64,000 nucleotides of DNA from MGIIb-O1 sp002457595 (GTDB taxonomy: Archaea; Thermoplasmatota; Poseidoniia; Poseidoniales; Thalassarchaeaceae): NCBI GenBank assembly GCA_045568115.1, contig JBJLBO010000001.1, positions 558,001 through 622,000 on the forward strand. Direction: 5' to 3'. Numbering within the stretch: the first letter of the stretch is position 1; every line of letters begins with the position of its first letter. The notes beneath the pieces were generated by a model. The model ran no database searches. It was given only the letters and a program-made list of their open reading frames with translations, and was not told where the DNA came from. Shown piece by piece: positions 47,101-53,642 of this stretch. The position numbers and the translations under genes are program-made.

Positions 47101-48033
47101 GATATCAGTATCAATATCATTATGACCATCGTCACGGAACAATGAGCCATTAAGCAAATGTATGTCGTTATCGTCATCAAGATCGCAATTAGGATCAATA
47201 TCTAGCCAATCAAGGATTCCATCATTATCGTCATCGATATCGTCCCAATTATTGATTCCATCACCGTCCCAATCATTGTTTCCGGTGTAGGACTTGCGTT
47301 CAAGAGTACAATTCATATCTGAAACTTGAGGATTTGGATTCGCCAGTGAGGCACAATTCCAAGAATCAACTTGATCTTGAGTGGCTAACATGAATGGGTC
47401 CTCTTCATTCAATATTCCATCATTGTCTAAGTCATATGGGTGATCGTCATTAGCACCAATGAGGTTGTCAGCGAATTGTTGTTCAACCGCACCTAGATCC
47501 GTATCCATCCAATCCCAAACTAAATCATAATCATTATCAATTGGCCTATATCTATCATCATCAAGATCTCTGTCATAATCAATCTCACAATCACGCCCAG
47601 GAATTTGGATTGCAAAGGAATTAGGGTAATCGCCTACACCATCCTGGTTTGTATCAAGTTGCATACATTCATCGGGAATACCGTCATTATCGTCATCAAC
47701 ATCATACATATCCTGTAATCCGTCATTGTCATCATCATTATCAGACGAATCAGGAGATCCGTCATTGTCATTATCGGGATCTAAGAAGTTAGGAATACCA
47801 TCTCCGTCCAAATCGCCATCAACAACCTCATCAAAATATTGTTCCCTAGGGTGCCATAATTCGGATTCAAGAGATACAAAGTCGACACCCCCTACGAACT
47901 GCGAATAACTATCCACATCGGTGCCTTGCTGGGCTGCAACAGAACCGGTCATGGAGGCGTGAATTGAGCAGGAATAAACGAAAAATCCCACATTACTAAA
48001 GGTGAAACTCCAAGATGCTCCTGGAGCAATCAC
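41176..48033 (-). CDS. Giant calcium-repeat surface protein, main part (C-terminal 2,285 residues)
   Basis: Main part of a very large membrane-anchored surface protein; the N-terminal part is coded in the same frame at 48100-49137, split by compensating frameshifts. It opens in the end of a cupredoxin domain (FFVYSCSIHASMTGSV, with the Cys-His-Met copper ligands). Next come about 850 residues of thrombospondin type 3-like repeats such as DNDGIPD and DDDNDGI, expected to bind many calcium ions, with cysteine-bearing inserts. About 1,150 residues of beta-sandwich repeats follow (many YTN/NVS-type sequons). A membrane helix (WQAMTILGIALSFAALIGAIMY, about 2095-2118) leads to a 158-residue cytoplasmic tail. 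The tail resembles DUF4129 (YETTREFEDAV, LFEEARYSDHEI). Function unknown; adhesion or surface-layer roles are plausible. Confidence 0.8.
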   Translation of the reverse strand: MIAPGASWSFTFSNVGFFVYSCSIHASMTGSVAAQQGTDVDSYSQFVGGVDFVSLESELWHPREQYFDEVVDGDLDGDGIPNFLDPDNDNDGSPDSSDNDDDNDGLQDMYDVDDDNDGIPDECMQLDTNQDGVGDYPNSFAIQIPGRDCEIDYDRDLDDDRYRPIDNDYDLVWDWMDTDLGAVEQQFADNLIGANDDHPYDLDNDGILNEEDPFMLATQDQVDSWNCASLANPNPQVSDMNCTLERKSYTGNNDWDGDGINNWDDIDDDNDGILDWLDIDPNCDLDDDNDIHLLNGSLFRDDGHNDIDTDIDGDGLSNDQDWDDDNDGISDLYDPDDGNCGVVDTDTTDLFSTWNGYSHSDGDAIDGSADGQLWTNFESTHWEMFWFFNPFTVDQGFIYPHNGYDDTDESNPISGQIPQMYWHVMMRWSPWNGDNYWDIDIDGDSLVNGIDVDQDGDGLPDWWDQDEGNDGMLDINDPGKGGSFNDNECGKSFLFAFIPGTADTDEACGLFYAWLFGYPMQRASQTQGMAYTIPYSSRPDPNHDDGPYGGENSQGQWPCDVACWHFDFRPDEQGPTSAVSFDQIENNRDLYTAYVGINFGFFQWTNDANGNHFPDELADLLDNDVDPDDNCQQPSLDDPNPSCMLNDTVDLDDDWDGVYDHWDVDDDNDGIWDYFEVDTNDDFDDDSGTEPGNFFIGSNCDDKDDDGTDTDPDEDGLFQAVWDRGVLGQGLLFPVYYDVDNDNDGVPDGEDPNDDNNQVLDAVQETIEGCFTGEEQSTWDHDNDGIPDWSDDDWDADGIVNTIELNSATPFISPWDHDNDGLRDDVDMDDDSDGMLDKDEIMLWPSRFNNQSTNPWDHDDFGNLSGIANPSDPNTGPDAIDEDDDSDQRTDLNWDVIEDNDGTSDWDHDNDGILDEDDKVPTRITLSTPDVLWLDAQFPAIFSGSVSIFDEANLAFTPAANMPIQVIIEWARNGTLALETIDVLSDENGDFLVGQFLLPEDLIVGSNMTYNVYAEVTEMFVHDGSESTSYPVEVRANTSTDYVAWTYFRSDEQPLFVDYKVHYAADWDRGIFDNRIIHAPISFNVSGGQFGNYSHPTEFDGYGIGYRADSSGWISLTYVQDSLEWKQVQWNSTMDNGVGRLPGGYEEIVWNQISNNHEVLGRYNYTNTSLPVGDYSFLGSSRNDLGDEWPFPYLENDETDPFSIRSMHRMYVEADMYTSSIRPVYYWDATQFTGSSFGAWRALFHAPSLDLVGLNFADVSLGKPYAQLWDGTPEGLTGESSRLRQFISSNNTHWRISMQNGGDFNVPPCGAVDPNNPDSIVRCEVVPEMFTGEELRVIGSVWNRTMTPWPHDPMTLQVDVDHNGIFSGTQETGFARAPQMINGVATFDYNWTWYSQFAAGQYGIRADFTNSNYYFTGNQTSVLASTGAFLNVSVIGTTQFQELLQPRLYRGQNRSIDVKLLDNSLLPLRNSQINYAWSADGSNGIAETDLQGYFKINLSIDSNHELGNFTLSYNYPGDPIHQGVSGQLELSVVSRTYLQLQNTTPNLRYSGDIWEFTAQVTDDNRTALLKDSGQALDGCGVNGGEVLVIMEGTDFEDRTHRQIIETLCPNAGSIHHEMHLDPQLLRDDPQSFLPDGFGPVNVILRFEENLPNEGCEPLGADALSTSGSWDSCVLVINSDHYRKVMQFQVDGFSLIGRTTLNVDDQIVYTSEIDPLTGQPIEKPMVVTGQLVDELGSNLSNRAIRVTYEMVDSETGVSGCIPGVSDSNGFFAIVCPLTGVEAGQARVNIEFNSYENNDRYRYKNSSTTRLFPVFSNSTLEVDAIGPYRYGFDEYEFQNGSRVPELYLKESFHINATLKQANGNLIGGKCLNIYFDPETNTRPIATSITQDGTGEISWFSGDPDDNPSRRGVEPSAEHMEGFRTVRIAYEPNKELPGGCRAENTPVINGSYIDVEVLVRSRVDILLKDHWSDPDGYLIDEWINGSVAILRDRIDLAVSDQSVEFTLQYWKAETSEWVTEDIQRPYTDELGVAEFSFKYYGNDIPRELECSKGGYCVENGEWRVIVHFEGNHEFEEKHLNNTPVIFLGEPITAGETSFWTWQAMTILGIALSFAALIGAIMYRNYVERRRIEILRGILTDSLMSLKASNEYIETIFKCYKDLVRFFRSRGAMKKVYETTREFEDAVNSMLSGIAPPEDLDVFFSLFEEARYSDHEIGADQRDRAISALQSIINHMSISLGEGMLNRTASNESGLYGSVVKAGTFIDSEGIERIAGIDDDSNDDSGFRI

Positions 48034-48770
48034 CCCCGAGTCAAATTGTCCATTATCATCAGTAACGGTGTGGTCAATTGAGATCTACGTTTGTCCAAAC
48101 TACTGTATCGCCTTCGTTGATATCAAAGTCGACTGGGAAGAAGGTCTCCCGGACGGAATCTCAACATTATGAGTCACAGTTGGATTCCAAACTCGCCAAT
48201 CATCCCAAAGTGGAGCCGATGTAGTGATATTGATTGGATTTAGCGAATATTGCCAAGGATGTGAATCGAATAAATCATCAAGACCATCGTTATCGTCATC
48301 CGCATCGAAATAGTCCTGAACTCCGTCACCATCAAAGTCACATGGCCATGTGAATTGATCGATTCTCGCATCGTTGTCGTCATCCTCATCATATGATCCT
48401 CGGCCACTACCATCTATGTCTTCATCCGGGACCCCGTCATTGTCGTGATCCATAAGATTCTGATCGATTCGGTATCCAGTCCCTACAGCATAACCGGTCC
48501 AAGGATGAACAAAGGTAGGTTCGACATAACGATCTGCACTGACATTCCAAGGATCGTTTCCTTGAGAATAATCAATCGGGCCTTCAAGAATCCCGTCGTT
48601 ATCATCATCCCAATCTAATTCATCATCGATTCCATCGTTATCGTGATCGAAGGGGCCTGTTCCGTAACAACCATCAAATCGCTCAATTAAATCGCTGATT
48701 CCGTCGTTATCGTCGTCTAAATCATCTAAATCGTTTATTCCATCGTTATCGTGATCTTCGGTATTGGTCT
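45270..48770 (-). repeat. Aspartate-rich thrombospondin type 3-like repeat array
   Basis: Dozens of imperfect repeats coding DxDxDGxxD units, seen on the plus strand as recurring TCATCATTATC/CCATCATTGTC words. They fall into two blocks, about 45270-47860 and 48250-48770, separated by the cupredoxin-coding stretch. Repeat spacing follows codons and varies, so this is protein repetition rather than a DNA array. Confidence 0.85.
48034..48160 (-). other. Pair of compensating frameshifts inside the cupredoxin domain
   Basis: The upstream part reads VEIPSG and then goes out of frame near 48148-48150, where CCC (plus strand) needs one more base. In the shifted frame the sequence continues ETFFPVDFDINEGDTVVWTN, a perfect cupredoxin strand. 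Near 48075-48079 one extra base returns reading to the first frame, giving DHTVTDDNGQFDSG with the copper-ligand His. Read this way the domain is complete. As sequenced, the original frame meets TAG stops at 48100 and just downstream. Confidence 0.8.
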
Positions 48771-49128
48771 CTTCAAGAAAGAAACCATAGCCTGGATTAT
48801 TCAATAGAGGCGTGATGTCAGAAATTTTCCCTTGATAAGATGCTGGATCAACCCAAGTAGGGTCTGTAAATGCAGGATGAATATAGTTCGCTCTAGCTGC
48901 AGGTTGACCCAATGACTCACCAGGTATTGGTCCGCCTTCCTGAGTTGCTTGTTGGTAAGCAGCTCTATCACGAACTTTTCCTGGCTCTACAATTTCAGGT
49001 TCAGATTCACTATTATCTATGAAATTGTACATCTGAGTGCTCATCAACATCAAAATTACCATCAAAAGTGCAGAACCGCTTTTTCTTCTTGCTTCTGAAC
49101 TATACCAAATCTGTCTCTGTTCACTCAT
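48100..49128 (-). CDS. Giant surface protein, N-terminal part (ends at frameshift stop)
   Basis: N-terminal 342 residues (from MSEQRQIWY) of the giant protein. A hydrophobic signal or anchor (SALLMVILMLMSTQMY) follows a basic start. Then come a linker rich in Pro, Gly and Gln, and a block of calcium-type repeats (DHDNDGINDLDDLDDDNDGI, FDGDGVQDYFDADDDNDG). The last residues, WNPTVTHNVEIPSG, are the first strand of a cupredoxin domain completed in the next part. The final 18 residues before the stop are out-of-frame translation. An in-frame GTG lies three codons upstream (49137). Treat with the gene ending at 41176 as one coding unit of about 2,650 residues. Confidence 0.8.
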   Translation of the reverse strand: MSEQRQIWYSSEARRKSGSALLMVILMLMSTQMYNFIDNSESEPEIVEPGKVRDRAAYQQATQEGGPIPGESLGQPAARANYIHPAFTDPTWVDPASYQGKISDITPLLNNPGYGFFLEETNTEDHDNDGINDLDDLDDDNDGISDLIERFDGCYGTGPFDHDNDGIDDELDWDDDNDGILEGPIDYSQGNDPWNVSADRYVEPTFVHPWTGYAVGTGYRIDQNLMDHDNDGVPDEDIDGSGRGSYDEDDDNDARIDQFTWPCDFDGDGVQDYFDADDDNDGLDDLFDSHPWQYSLNPINITTSAPLWDDWRVWNPTVTHNVEIPSGRPSSQSTLISTKAIQ

Positions 49129-49244
49129 TATGGCCACCGAAGTGGCTAGCCAGCATCATTTGTCTTATCAATCGAACCCCTCGCGTGTGCGCGAGTGTAT
49201 CAACGACCTACTTGGAGTATCAACAACCAACAATTATCATAATT

Positions 49245-49284
49245 AAAAAACCTCTTTCCAATTCACCCTTGAGTTGAAAAGAGG
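49245..49284 (-). terminator. Intrinsic-type terminator of rlmH
   Basis: On the minus strand CCTCTTTTCAA (49284-49274) pairs with TTGGAAAGAGG (49261-49251), an 11-bp stem with one mismatch, followed directly by six T residues (49250-49245). The stem starts two bases after the rlmH stop codon. It separates rlmH from the giant surface-protein gene. Confidence 0.75.
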
Positions 49285-49285
49285 C

Positions 49286-49720
49286 TCACGCTCTGTGATA
49301 TGGAAAACCCTTGATAATGGTCGATGCCCTGTATAATTGTTCGAGTAGGACTACTGCAGCCAATTCGTGCGGAAGTGTGATTAATCCCAAAGATAGTGAT
49401 GACATGCCTTTACTGTGTTCACCAAATCCACCAGGGGGGCCAACTACAAGATGAATGTCGGCACTAGATAGTCGCCATTGCTTCATTTTTTCTGCATAAC
49501 CCATCGAATCTAGATTCTCACCACGTTCCTCTAGAACAATCACATTAGAAGGCCCAGCTTTTTCTACAATTGATTGTAAATACGGCCCCGGATCAGTTCG
49601 GTTTCTATGTTCAGAAAGTTGCACCCCATCGCCTGAAAGCCTGTTCGCATAGTCAGATATTGCCATTCTAAATGCGGCATCTTTTGCTCTGCCGTGCAGG
49701 TGTACTATGATGCGGCCCAT
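49286..49720 (-). CDS. rlmH: 23S rRNA (pseudouridine1915-N3)-methyltransferase RlmH
   Basis: SPOUT-class methyltransferase acting on 23S rRNA helix 69 in bacteria. About 144 residues from MGRIIVHLHGRAK. Diagnostic parts are IVLEERGENLDSMGYAEKM, the SAM-knot LVVGPPGGFGEHSK (usually GGAxG), and SLSLGLITLPHELAAVVLLE followed by QLYRASTIIKGFPYH, the closing family signature. Mostly a bacterial family, with scattered archaeal members. The frame opens seven codons earlier (to 49741), less likely used. Confidence 0.9.
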   Translation of the reverse strand: MGRIIVHLHGRAKDAAFRMAISDYANRLSGDGVQLSEHRNRTDPGPYLQSIVEKAGPSNVIVLEERGENLDSMGYAEKMKQWRLSSADIHLVVGPPGGFGEHSKGMSSLSLGLITLPHELAAVVLLEQLYRASTIIKGFPYHRA

Positions 49721-49798
49721 GTGCAGGCGAGGAATAGGCAAGACTTCATTGATTCGTAAGCATCAAGACTGACGGCATCCGCGGAGAGGTTGAGAGAA

Positions 49799-50122
49799 AT
49801 GGGGTGGTGGCCATTCAAGAGAACATCTCGGCCTATCATCGATGATTTGCATATTCGAGGTACAAGGATTTGGATTCAGGACCTACGTGAGGTTTGTGAA
49901 CGCAACTTCGACAATCATTCAGAAGGGCAGAGAATGGTCAGACAAATGCAGATCGAATGGACAGATGCTCACGCAGAAGGAGAAGTTGACGAGGCTCTTC
50001 TAAATGGCTTGAATAGACGAACTATCCGTTTACTGCGAGCCGACGCTGACGAGTGGTTACAATGGCTCGATAATGATGACTTTTGGAAGCCTGGATGGCG
50101 AGATGAACCACATGAGGATTGA
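49799..50122 (+). CDS. Small hypothetical protein (operon with membrane protein)
   Basis: About 107 residues, charged and helical, rich in Trp, Arg, Glu and Asp (for example ADEWLQWLDNDDFWKPGW at the end). I do not recognise a family. The ATG at 49799 is chosen because GGAGAGG lies nine bases upstream; an in-frame TTG occurs three codons earlier (49790). Its stop is next to the start of a membrane-protein gene, so the two are likely cotranslated. Confidence 0.6.
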   Translation: MGWWPFKRTSRPIIDDLHIRGTRIWIQDLREVCERNFDNHSEGQRMVRQMQIEWTDAHAEGEVDEALLNGLNRRTIRLLRADADEWLQWLDNDDFWKPGWRDEPHED

Positions 50123-50127
50123 ATTCG

Positions 50128-50847
50128 ATGATGTTCTGGGTAATGTTCTATCTTGCTTTAGGTGCAGTAGCACTATACTTTTCTCAGCACCAACCATTCC
50201 CTGAGTACAGTTCACGCTTCGGAATTGTAATGATTTGTGTTGGTATTATTTTCTGGATTATGAAAAATGCTCCTAGAGCAACTGGAGAAATGGTTCCTGC
50301 TATGAGCGCCGTTACTCTTGGAGGTCTCTTTGTGGTCGTAGGAGTTTTTCGAATGGCGGTCCGGCTAGATGATGTAGTGGTAGCGCCATTTGGAGGAGTT
50401 CTACTATGCGTTGGAACTCTAAGTTTGATGAGTGACAGATGGCCAGATATGGCGCAATCTGAACAAATCGGCTCTTTCCTACTCGCCTCCATATTGGTAC
50501 TCATGGAGATTTATCTTACATTCCGTGGCTTAGTGGTGGGAGTGCAGGGGATTACTTGGTCGAAATCAGGTCTTAGACAGGTCACCCGTGGCCTCTTACT
50601 AGGGCCGCGTGGGGCAATTTCACACTTCGAACGTTCATGGGATATCGAAGACCCCTGGATTAATGTAATGAGTCATGCTGCTTTGGTACTCATTCATCGC
50701 CATCTTGGTGACGAATCAGTCGCAAAAGAACACCTCACAGAGCTTGAAGCGGCTGGAGGTTGGGAGTCAGTTGATGATACTTGGACATCCGCTATTAGGG
50801 ATGCATTATCAAATCTTAATCAACAACCAGCGACCAGCAACGATTGA
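50128..50847 (+). CDS. Five-helix membrane protein with helical C-terminal domain
   Basis: About 239 residues. Five hydrophobic segments are seen (MFWVMFYLALGAVALYF, RFGIVMICVGIIFWIM, VTLGGLFVVVGVF, FGGVLLCVGTLSL, FLLASILVLMEIYL). They are followed by a soluble end with a TPR-like pair (VMSHAALVLIHRHLGDESVA and HLTELEAAGGW). No family recognised. ATG codons at 50128 and 50131 follow GAGG; a TTG at 50119 overlaps the previous stop. Confidence 0.65.
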   Translation: MMFWVMFYLALGAVALYFSQHQPFPEYSSRFGIVMICVGIIFWIMKNAPRATGEMVPAMSAVTLGGLFVVVGVFRMAVRLDDVVVAPFGGVLLCVGTLSLMSDRWPDMAQSEQIGSFLLASILVLMEIYLTFRGLVVGVQGITWSKSGLRQVTRGLLLGPRGAISHFERSWDIEDPWINVMSHAALVLIHRHLGDESVAKEHLTELEAAGGWESVDDTWTSAIRDALSNLNQQPATSND

Positions 50848-50877
50848 TAGGAGCAGCCCTTTTCGGAAGTCGATAAT

Positions 50878-51495
50878 ATGGTTCGAATCACCAAAGTCCA
50901 TACTGGCGGAGGAGATAGTGGATACACTTCTTTTGTCGATGGGACACGAGTCGGAAAAGAACATCCTCGTGTGAGCATCTATGGTACAATTGATGAAGCA
51001 AATGCAGCCATAGGACTCGTGCGAATGGAATTAGAAAGAGCTCCCACTCACGCACCTGATGGAGGCTTGATGAGTGCTATCATACCTATCCACACCCAAG
51101 CCGATAGTATGCTTTCTCGAATTCAACAGGAACTCTTTGATGTCGGTGCAGAATGTGCCTGCCCTCTGGGAGGTGTGCCAGAACAGATGTCAATAATTGG
51201 CAGTGAATCTGGAGACAGATTGGTTGCTGAAATGGATGAAATGCTGCAAGATTTAGAACCACTTTCTTCCTTCATACTTCCTACAGGAAATCCCCCCGTG
51301 GCTCATTTACACCTTGCTAGAACTATAGTTAGGAGAGCCGAACGCGAGGCTTGCGAAATGCGAGAAGAGGTTCGCGTTGAGGTAATTAGCTATCTGAATC
51401 GACTATCAGATCACTGCTTTGTTTTAGGCCGCTGGTTAACTATCAAAACTGGTGGTGAAGAAACCCTATGGACTCCTCTCGGAAAGCGTAAGTGA
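50878..51495 (+). CDS. pduO: ATP:cob(I)alamin adenosyltransferase (PduO type)
   Basis: Makes adenosylcobalamin, the cofactor of methylmalonyl-CoA mutase and class II ribonucleotide reductase. Signature parts are the ATP-binding TGGGDSGYTSF, the VSIYGTIDEANAAIGL segment, FILPTGNPPVAHLHLARTI (usually LPGGSxxAAxLHxAR) and VISYLNRLSDHCFVLGRW at the end. 205 residues is typical. It follows a membrane-protein gene on the same strand by 30 bases. Complements the B12-type ECF S component at 10384. Confidence 0.93.
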   Translation: MVRITKVHTGGGDSGYTSFVDGTRVGKEHPRVSIYGTIDEANAAIGLVRMELERAPTHAPDGGLMSAIIPIHTQADSMLSRIQQELFDVGAECACPLGGVPEQMSIIGSESGDRLVAEMDEMLQDLEPLSSFILPTGNPPVAHLHLARTIVRRAEREACEMREEVRVEVISYLNRLSDHCFVLGRWLTIKTGGEETLWTPLGKRK

Positions 51496-51513
51496 ATCAT
51501 TTTCAAGATTCTT

Positions 51514-51948
51514 TCATGCAAGTGCATTTGTTGATTGTAAATATGAGTGAGCACTTCTTAGCAACTGCTTTTCTTGAGAAAACGTCAATAGAGATTCGGC
51601 TTCTTCAAAATTTAACCAAAGATAATTTGTATGCTCATGAGACAATGTCACATTCAATTCATTTGTAGATGCAATATACCAAAACACCTGCTTTGGAATT
51701 TCTCGGCCCTTTCGCATGAATGTGTATTCAGTTCTATCTCGCCAACCTGAATCAATTTCTATTTCTTCTATTCCAGTCTCTTCGGCTAATTCGCGCCGAG
51801 CAGTTGTGTAATGATCTTCTTCTCCTTCAACGTGACCCTTTGGATAAGACCAATGGCCCTGTGGATATTGTAGTAGGAGAACACTATCGAAATTGACTAG
51901 AACGAATCCGCACGATGTTTCCATGAGGCGAGGATGGGGCTCTTCCAT
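51514..51948 (-). CDS. Nudix hydrolase
   Basis: A 144-residue Nudix protein. The box GHVEGEEDHYTTARRELAEE followed by TGI fits GX5EX7REUXEEXGU. The upstream SCGFVLVNFDSVLLLQYPQ and the WSYPKGHVE segment resemble the diadenosine tetraphosphate hydrolase/MutT branch. Likely cleaves a nucleoside diphosphate-linked compound; substrate not assigned. It converges on the adenosyltransferase gene. Confidence 0.9.
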   Translation of the reverse strand: MEEPHPRLMETSCGFVLVNFDSVLLLQYPQGHWSYPKGHVEGEEDHYTTARRELAEETGIEEIEIDSGWRDRTEYTFMRKGREIPKQVFWYIASTNELNVTLSHEHTNYLWLNFEEAESLLTFSQEKQLLRSAHSYLQSTNALA

Positions 51949-52075
51949 ATCTTCATTTTCCCGAAAGTGCCATTATATCCAATAAATCGTGCAATTTTGA
52001 GTTGATAAATGATATTGGTCTTTCGAGATGATCTTGAGGGAATTAATGAAATGTGGTGCGGCTCGCAGTTGCACA

Positions 52076-53056
52076 ATGACTCACCCTGCGTTGATGCTGG
52101 ACATCCACAAAATTGTGACGGATTCGGATCTTGATGGAGTCGTTACTGGAGCCATTTTACGTCGATGGTGGCCTGATGCGAAGATTATTTTCGGCCACCC
52201 AGGTGCTTTGCGAGCAGGATTACTTGATGATGTAATCGATAGGCATACTGCTGTCTGCGATTTACCAAGACATCCTAGCTGTGGCTTGAGTATAGATCAT
52301 CATCAATCAAATGAGCCTTATGATGAAAATAATGACGAACAGGTTGTAGTCTGGAAACCAACACCCTCTGCAGCAAGGATTGCATTTGAGTTGGTTGGTG
52401 ATGAAATGGACATTGACGACCTGTCTGAAATGATGGTTTGGGTGGATAAATTAGATGGAGGAGGGGTAACAAAAGAAGAGTATCTTTCCGATCATCCGGT
52501 AGTCTGGTTAGGACGCGCAATTGGCTCTAACGGAGATACAAATCTCAACATCTTGGAAGCGATTTCGCGAGGGGAATCTGTTGAGGATATTTTGTCTTCG
52601 GATTTGGTTGCTAAAATCATGGAAGAAAAGCGAGTGAAATACAGTATGGCGGATGCATTAATCCAAGAAAATATAAACGTGATTGATAGGCTTGCAGTCG
52701 TCCGTTTAGAAGATAAGGGGGTGCGCTCTAATGGCTATCGAGTAACGGCTCTTGCGGGTGACGATTGTGATGCTTGTTTAGTGGTACATGGAGATGTTGG
52801 TGCTAGCTTTGGAGAAGAGGATCGATATCCCGTCTCAGCCTCATTCTATTGCAATTCCTTCCTACACCAAAATGGAGGTATCTATGATCTGACACAATTA
52901 GCCACTAGATTTGACCCCGATGGAGGGGGTCATGCTGGCGCTTGTGGTTGCAGAATCCAGCCTCTTGAAAATGGAATTCGAGTGGAAAGAAAAGTCATCT
53001 CTAGCGATATAGATGCTAACTTGTCTGAATGGTTACGTATGTGGGCAAATCGTTGA
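52076..53056 (+). CDS. DHH-family phosphoesterase
   Basis: About 326 residues from MTHPALMLD. DHH motifs: VTDSDLDGVVTGAIL (motif I), VCDLPRH (motif II), SIDHHQSN (the DHH) and MMVWVDKLDGGG (motif IV). A C-terminal DHHA1-like glycine-rich GGGHAGACGCRI binds substrate. The family includes oligoribonuclease-type and cyclic dinucleotide phosphodiesterases and RecJ-like nucleases; this one is too short to be RecJ. No clear ribosome binding site, so probably a leaderless message. An earlier in-frame ATG at 52028 exists. Confidence 0.85.
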   Translation: MTHPALMLDIHKIVTDSDLDGVVTGAILRRWWPDAKIIFGHPGALRAGLLDDVIDRHTAVCDLPRHPSCGLSIDHHQSNEPYDENNDEQVVVWKPTPSAARIAFELVGDEMDIDDLSEMMVWVDKLDGGGVTKEEYLSDHPVVWLGRAIGSNGDTNLNILEAISRGESVEDILSSDLVAKIMEEKRVKYSMADALIQENINVIDRLAVVRLEDKGVRSNGYRVTALAGDDCDACLVVHGDVGASFGEEDRYPVSASFYCNSFLHQNGGIYDLTQLATRFDPDGGGHAGACGCRIQPLENGIRVERKVISSDIDANLSEWLRMWANR

Positions 53057-53058
53057 TT

Positions 53059-53574
53059 TCAACCAATGAGCTGTAACAGATAAAGAAAGCCAAGAAAAGC
53101 ATGAATTGTAATTAATATCATAATTACATCACTAACCTTTCCATGTAAATTCTTAGTCGATGTAAACTTATTTCCCAATTCCTTGGCCCGGCTAGTTTTT
53201 TTTCCTAAACTCCAGAGATAATATGTCAAGGCAAGACCGAGGAATCCTCCCCAACCGTGAAAATGACCAGGAATAAGTAAATCCAATCTGATAGATTCAC
53301 CCTCAACAATTGCAACAACAAAATGAGAGAGAAAACCGATTCCAATTACTAGAATTACATAGCGTAACATTAGGTCGCCGGCTCGCTCATGATTTTGCAA
53401 CTCGGTTGTTCGTTCTTCACCCTTTAGAGTTGTACTTAATGCTCGCCATTTACGTTGCCGATTGAACTCACGAATGACGAGCAGTGCTGCGATTGGATGA
53501 ATTAGAAGAATGAGCGCTTGGGTTGCGTCCACGATGAACCCTACTCGCTTAAGGTCTTGAGTTCTCTCTTTCAC
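53059..53574 (-). CDS. Four-helix membrane protein with conserved-looking histidines
   Basis: About 171 residues from the GTG at 53574 (VKERTQDLK). Four hydrophobic segments carry histidines in ILLIHPIAALL, GFLSHFVVAIV, GHFHGWGGFLGL, NLHGKVSD and ITIHAFLGFLY, an arrangement reminiscent of heme-binding cytochrome b561 or DUF4079-like proteins; this is tentative. The frame stays open upstream to 53736 but that would overlap the divergent PIN-protein gene, so the shorter form is preferred. Confidence 0.6.
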   Translation of the reverse strand: MKERTQDLKRVGFIVDATQALILLIHPIAALLVIREFNRQRKWRALSTTLKGEERTTELQNHERAGDLMLRYVILVIGIGFLSHFVVAIVEGESIRLDLLIPGHFHGWGGFLGLALTYYLWSLGKKTSRAKELGNKFTSTKNLHGKVSDVIMILITIHAFLGFLYLLQLIG

Positions 53575-53642
53575 ACCTTGCTTAACAAAGCGATGTCTTG
53601 ATGTAGGTCTGTAGTGGGCCACGGCCACCGGAGTGAATCTTC

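Noticed and set aside
45270..48770. Regularly recurring short words on the plus strand, considered as a CRISPR or satellite array.
   Set aside because: Repeats vary, have irregular spacing and follow the codons of an Asp-rich protein on the minus strand.
48100..49128. Independent secreted protein gene.
   Set aside because: It is in the same frame as the giant gene, ends mid-cupredoxin, and both indels restore a continuous domain.
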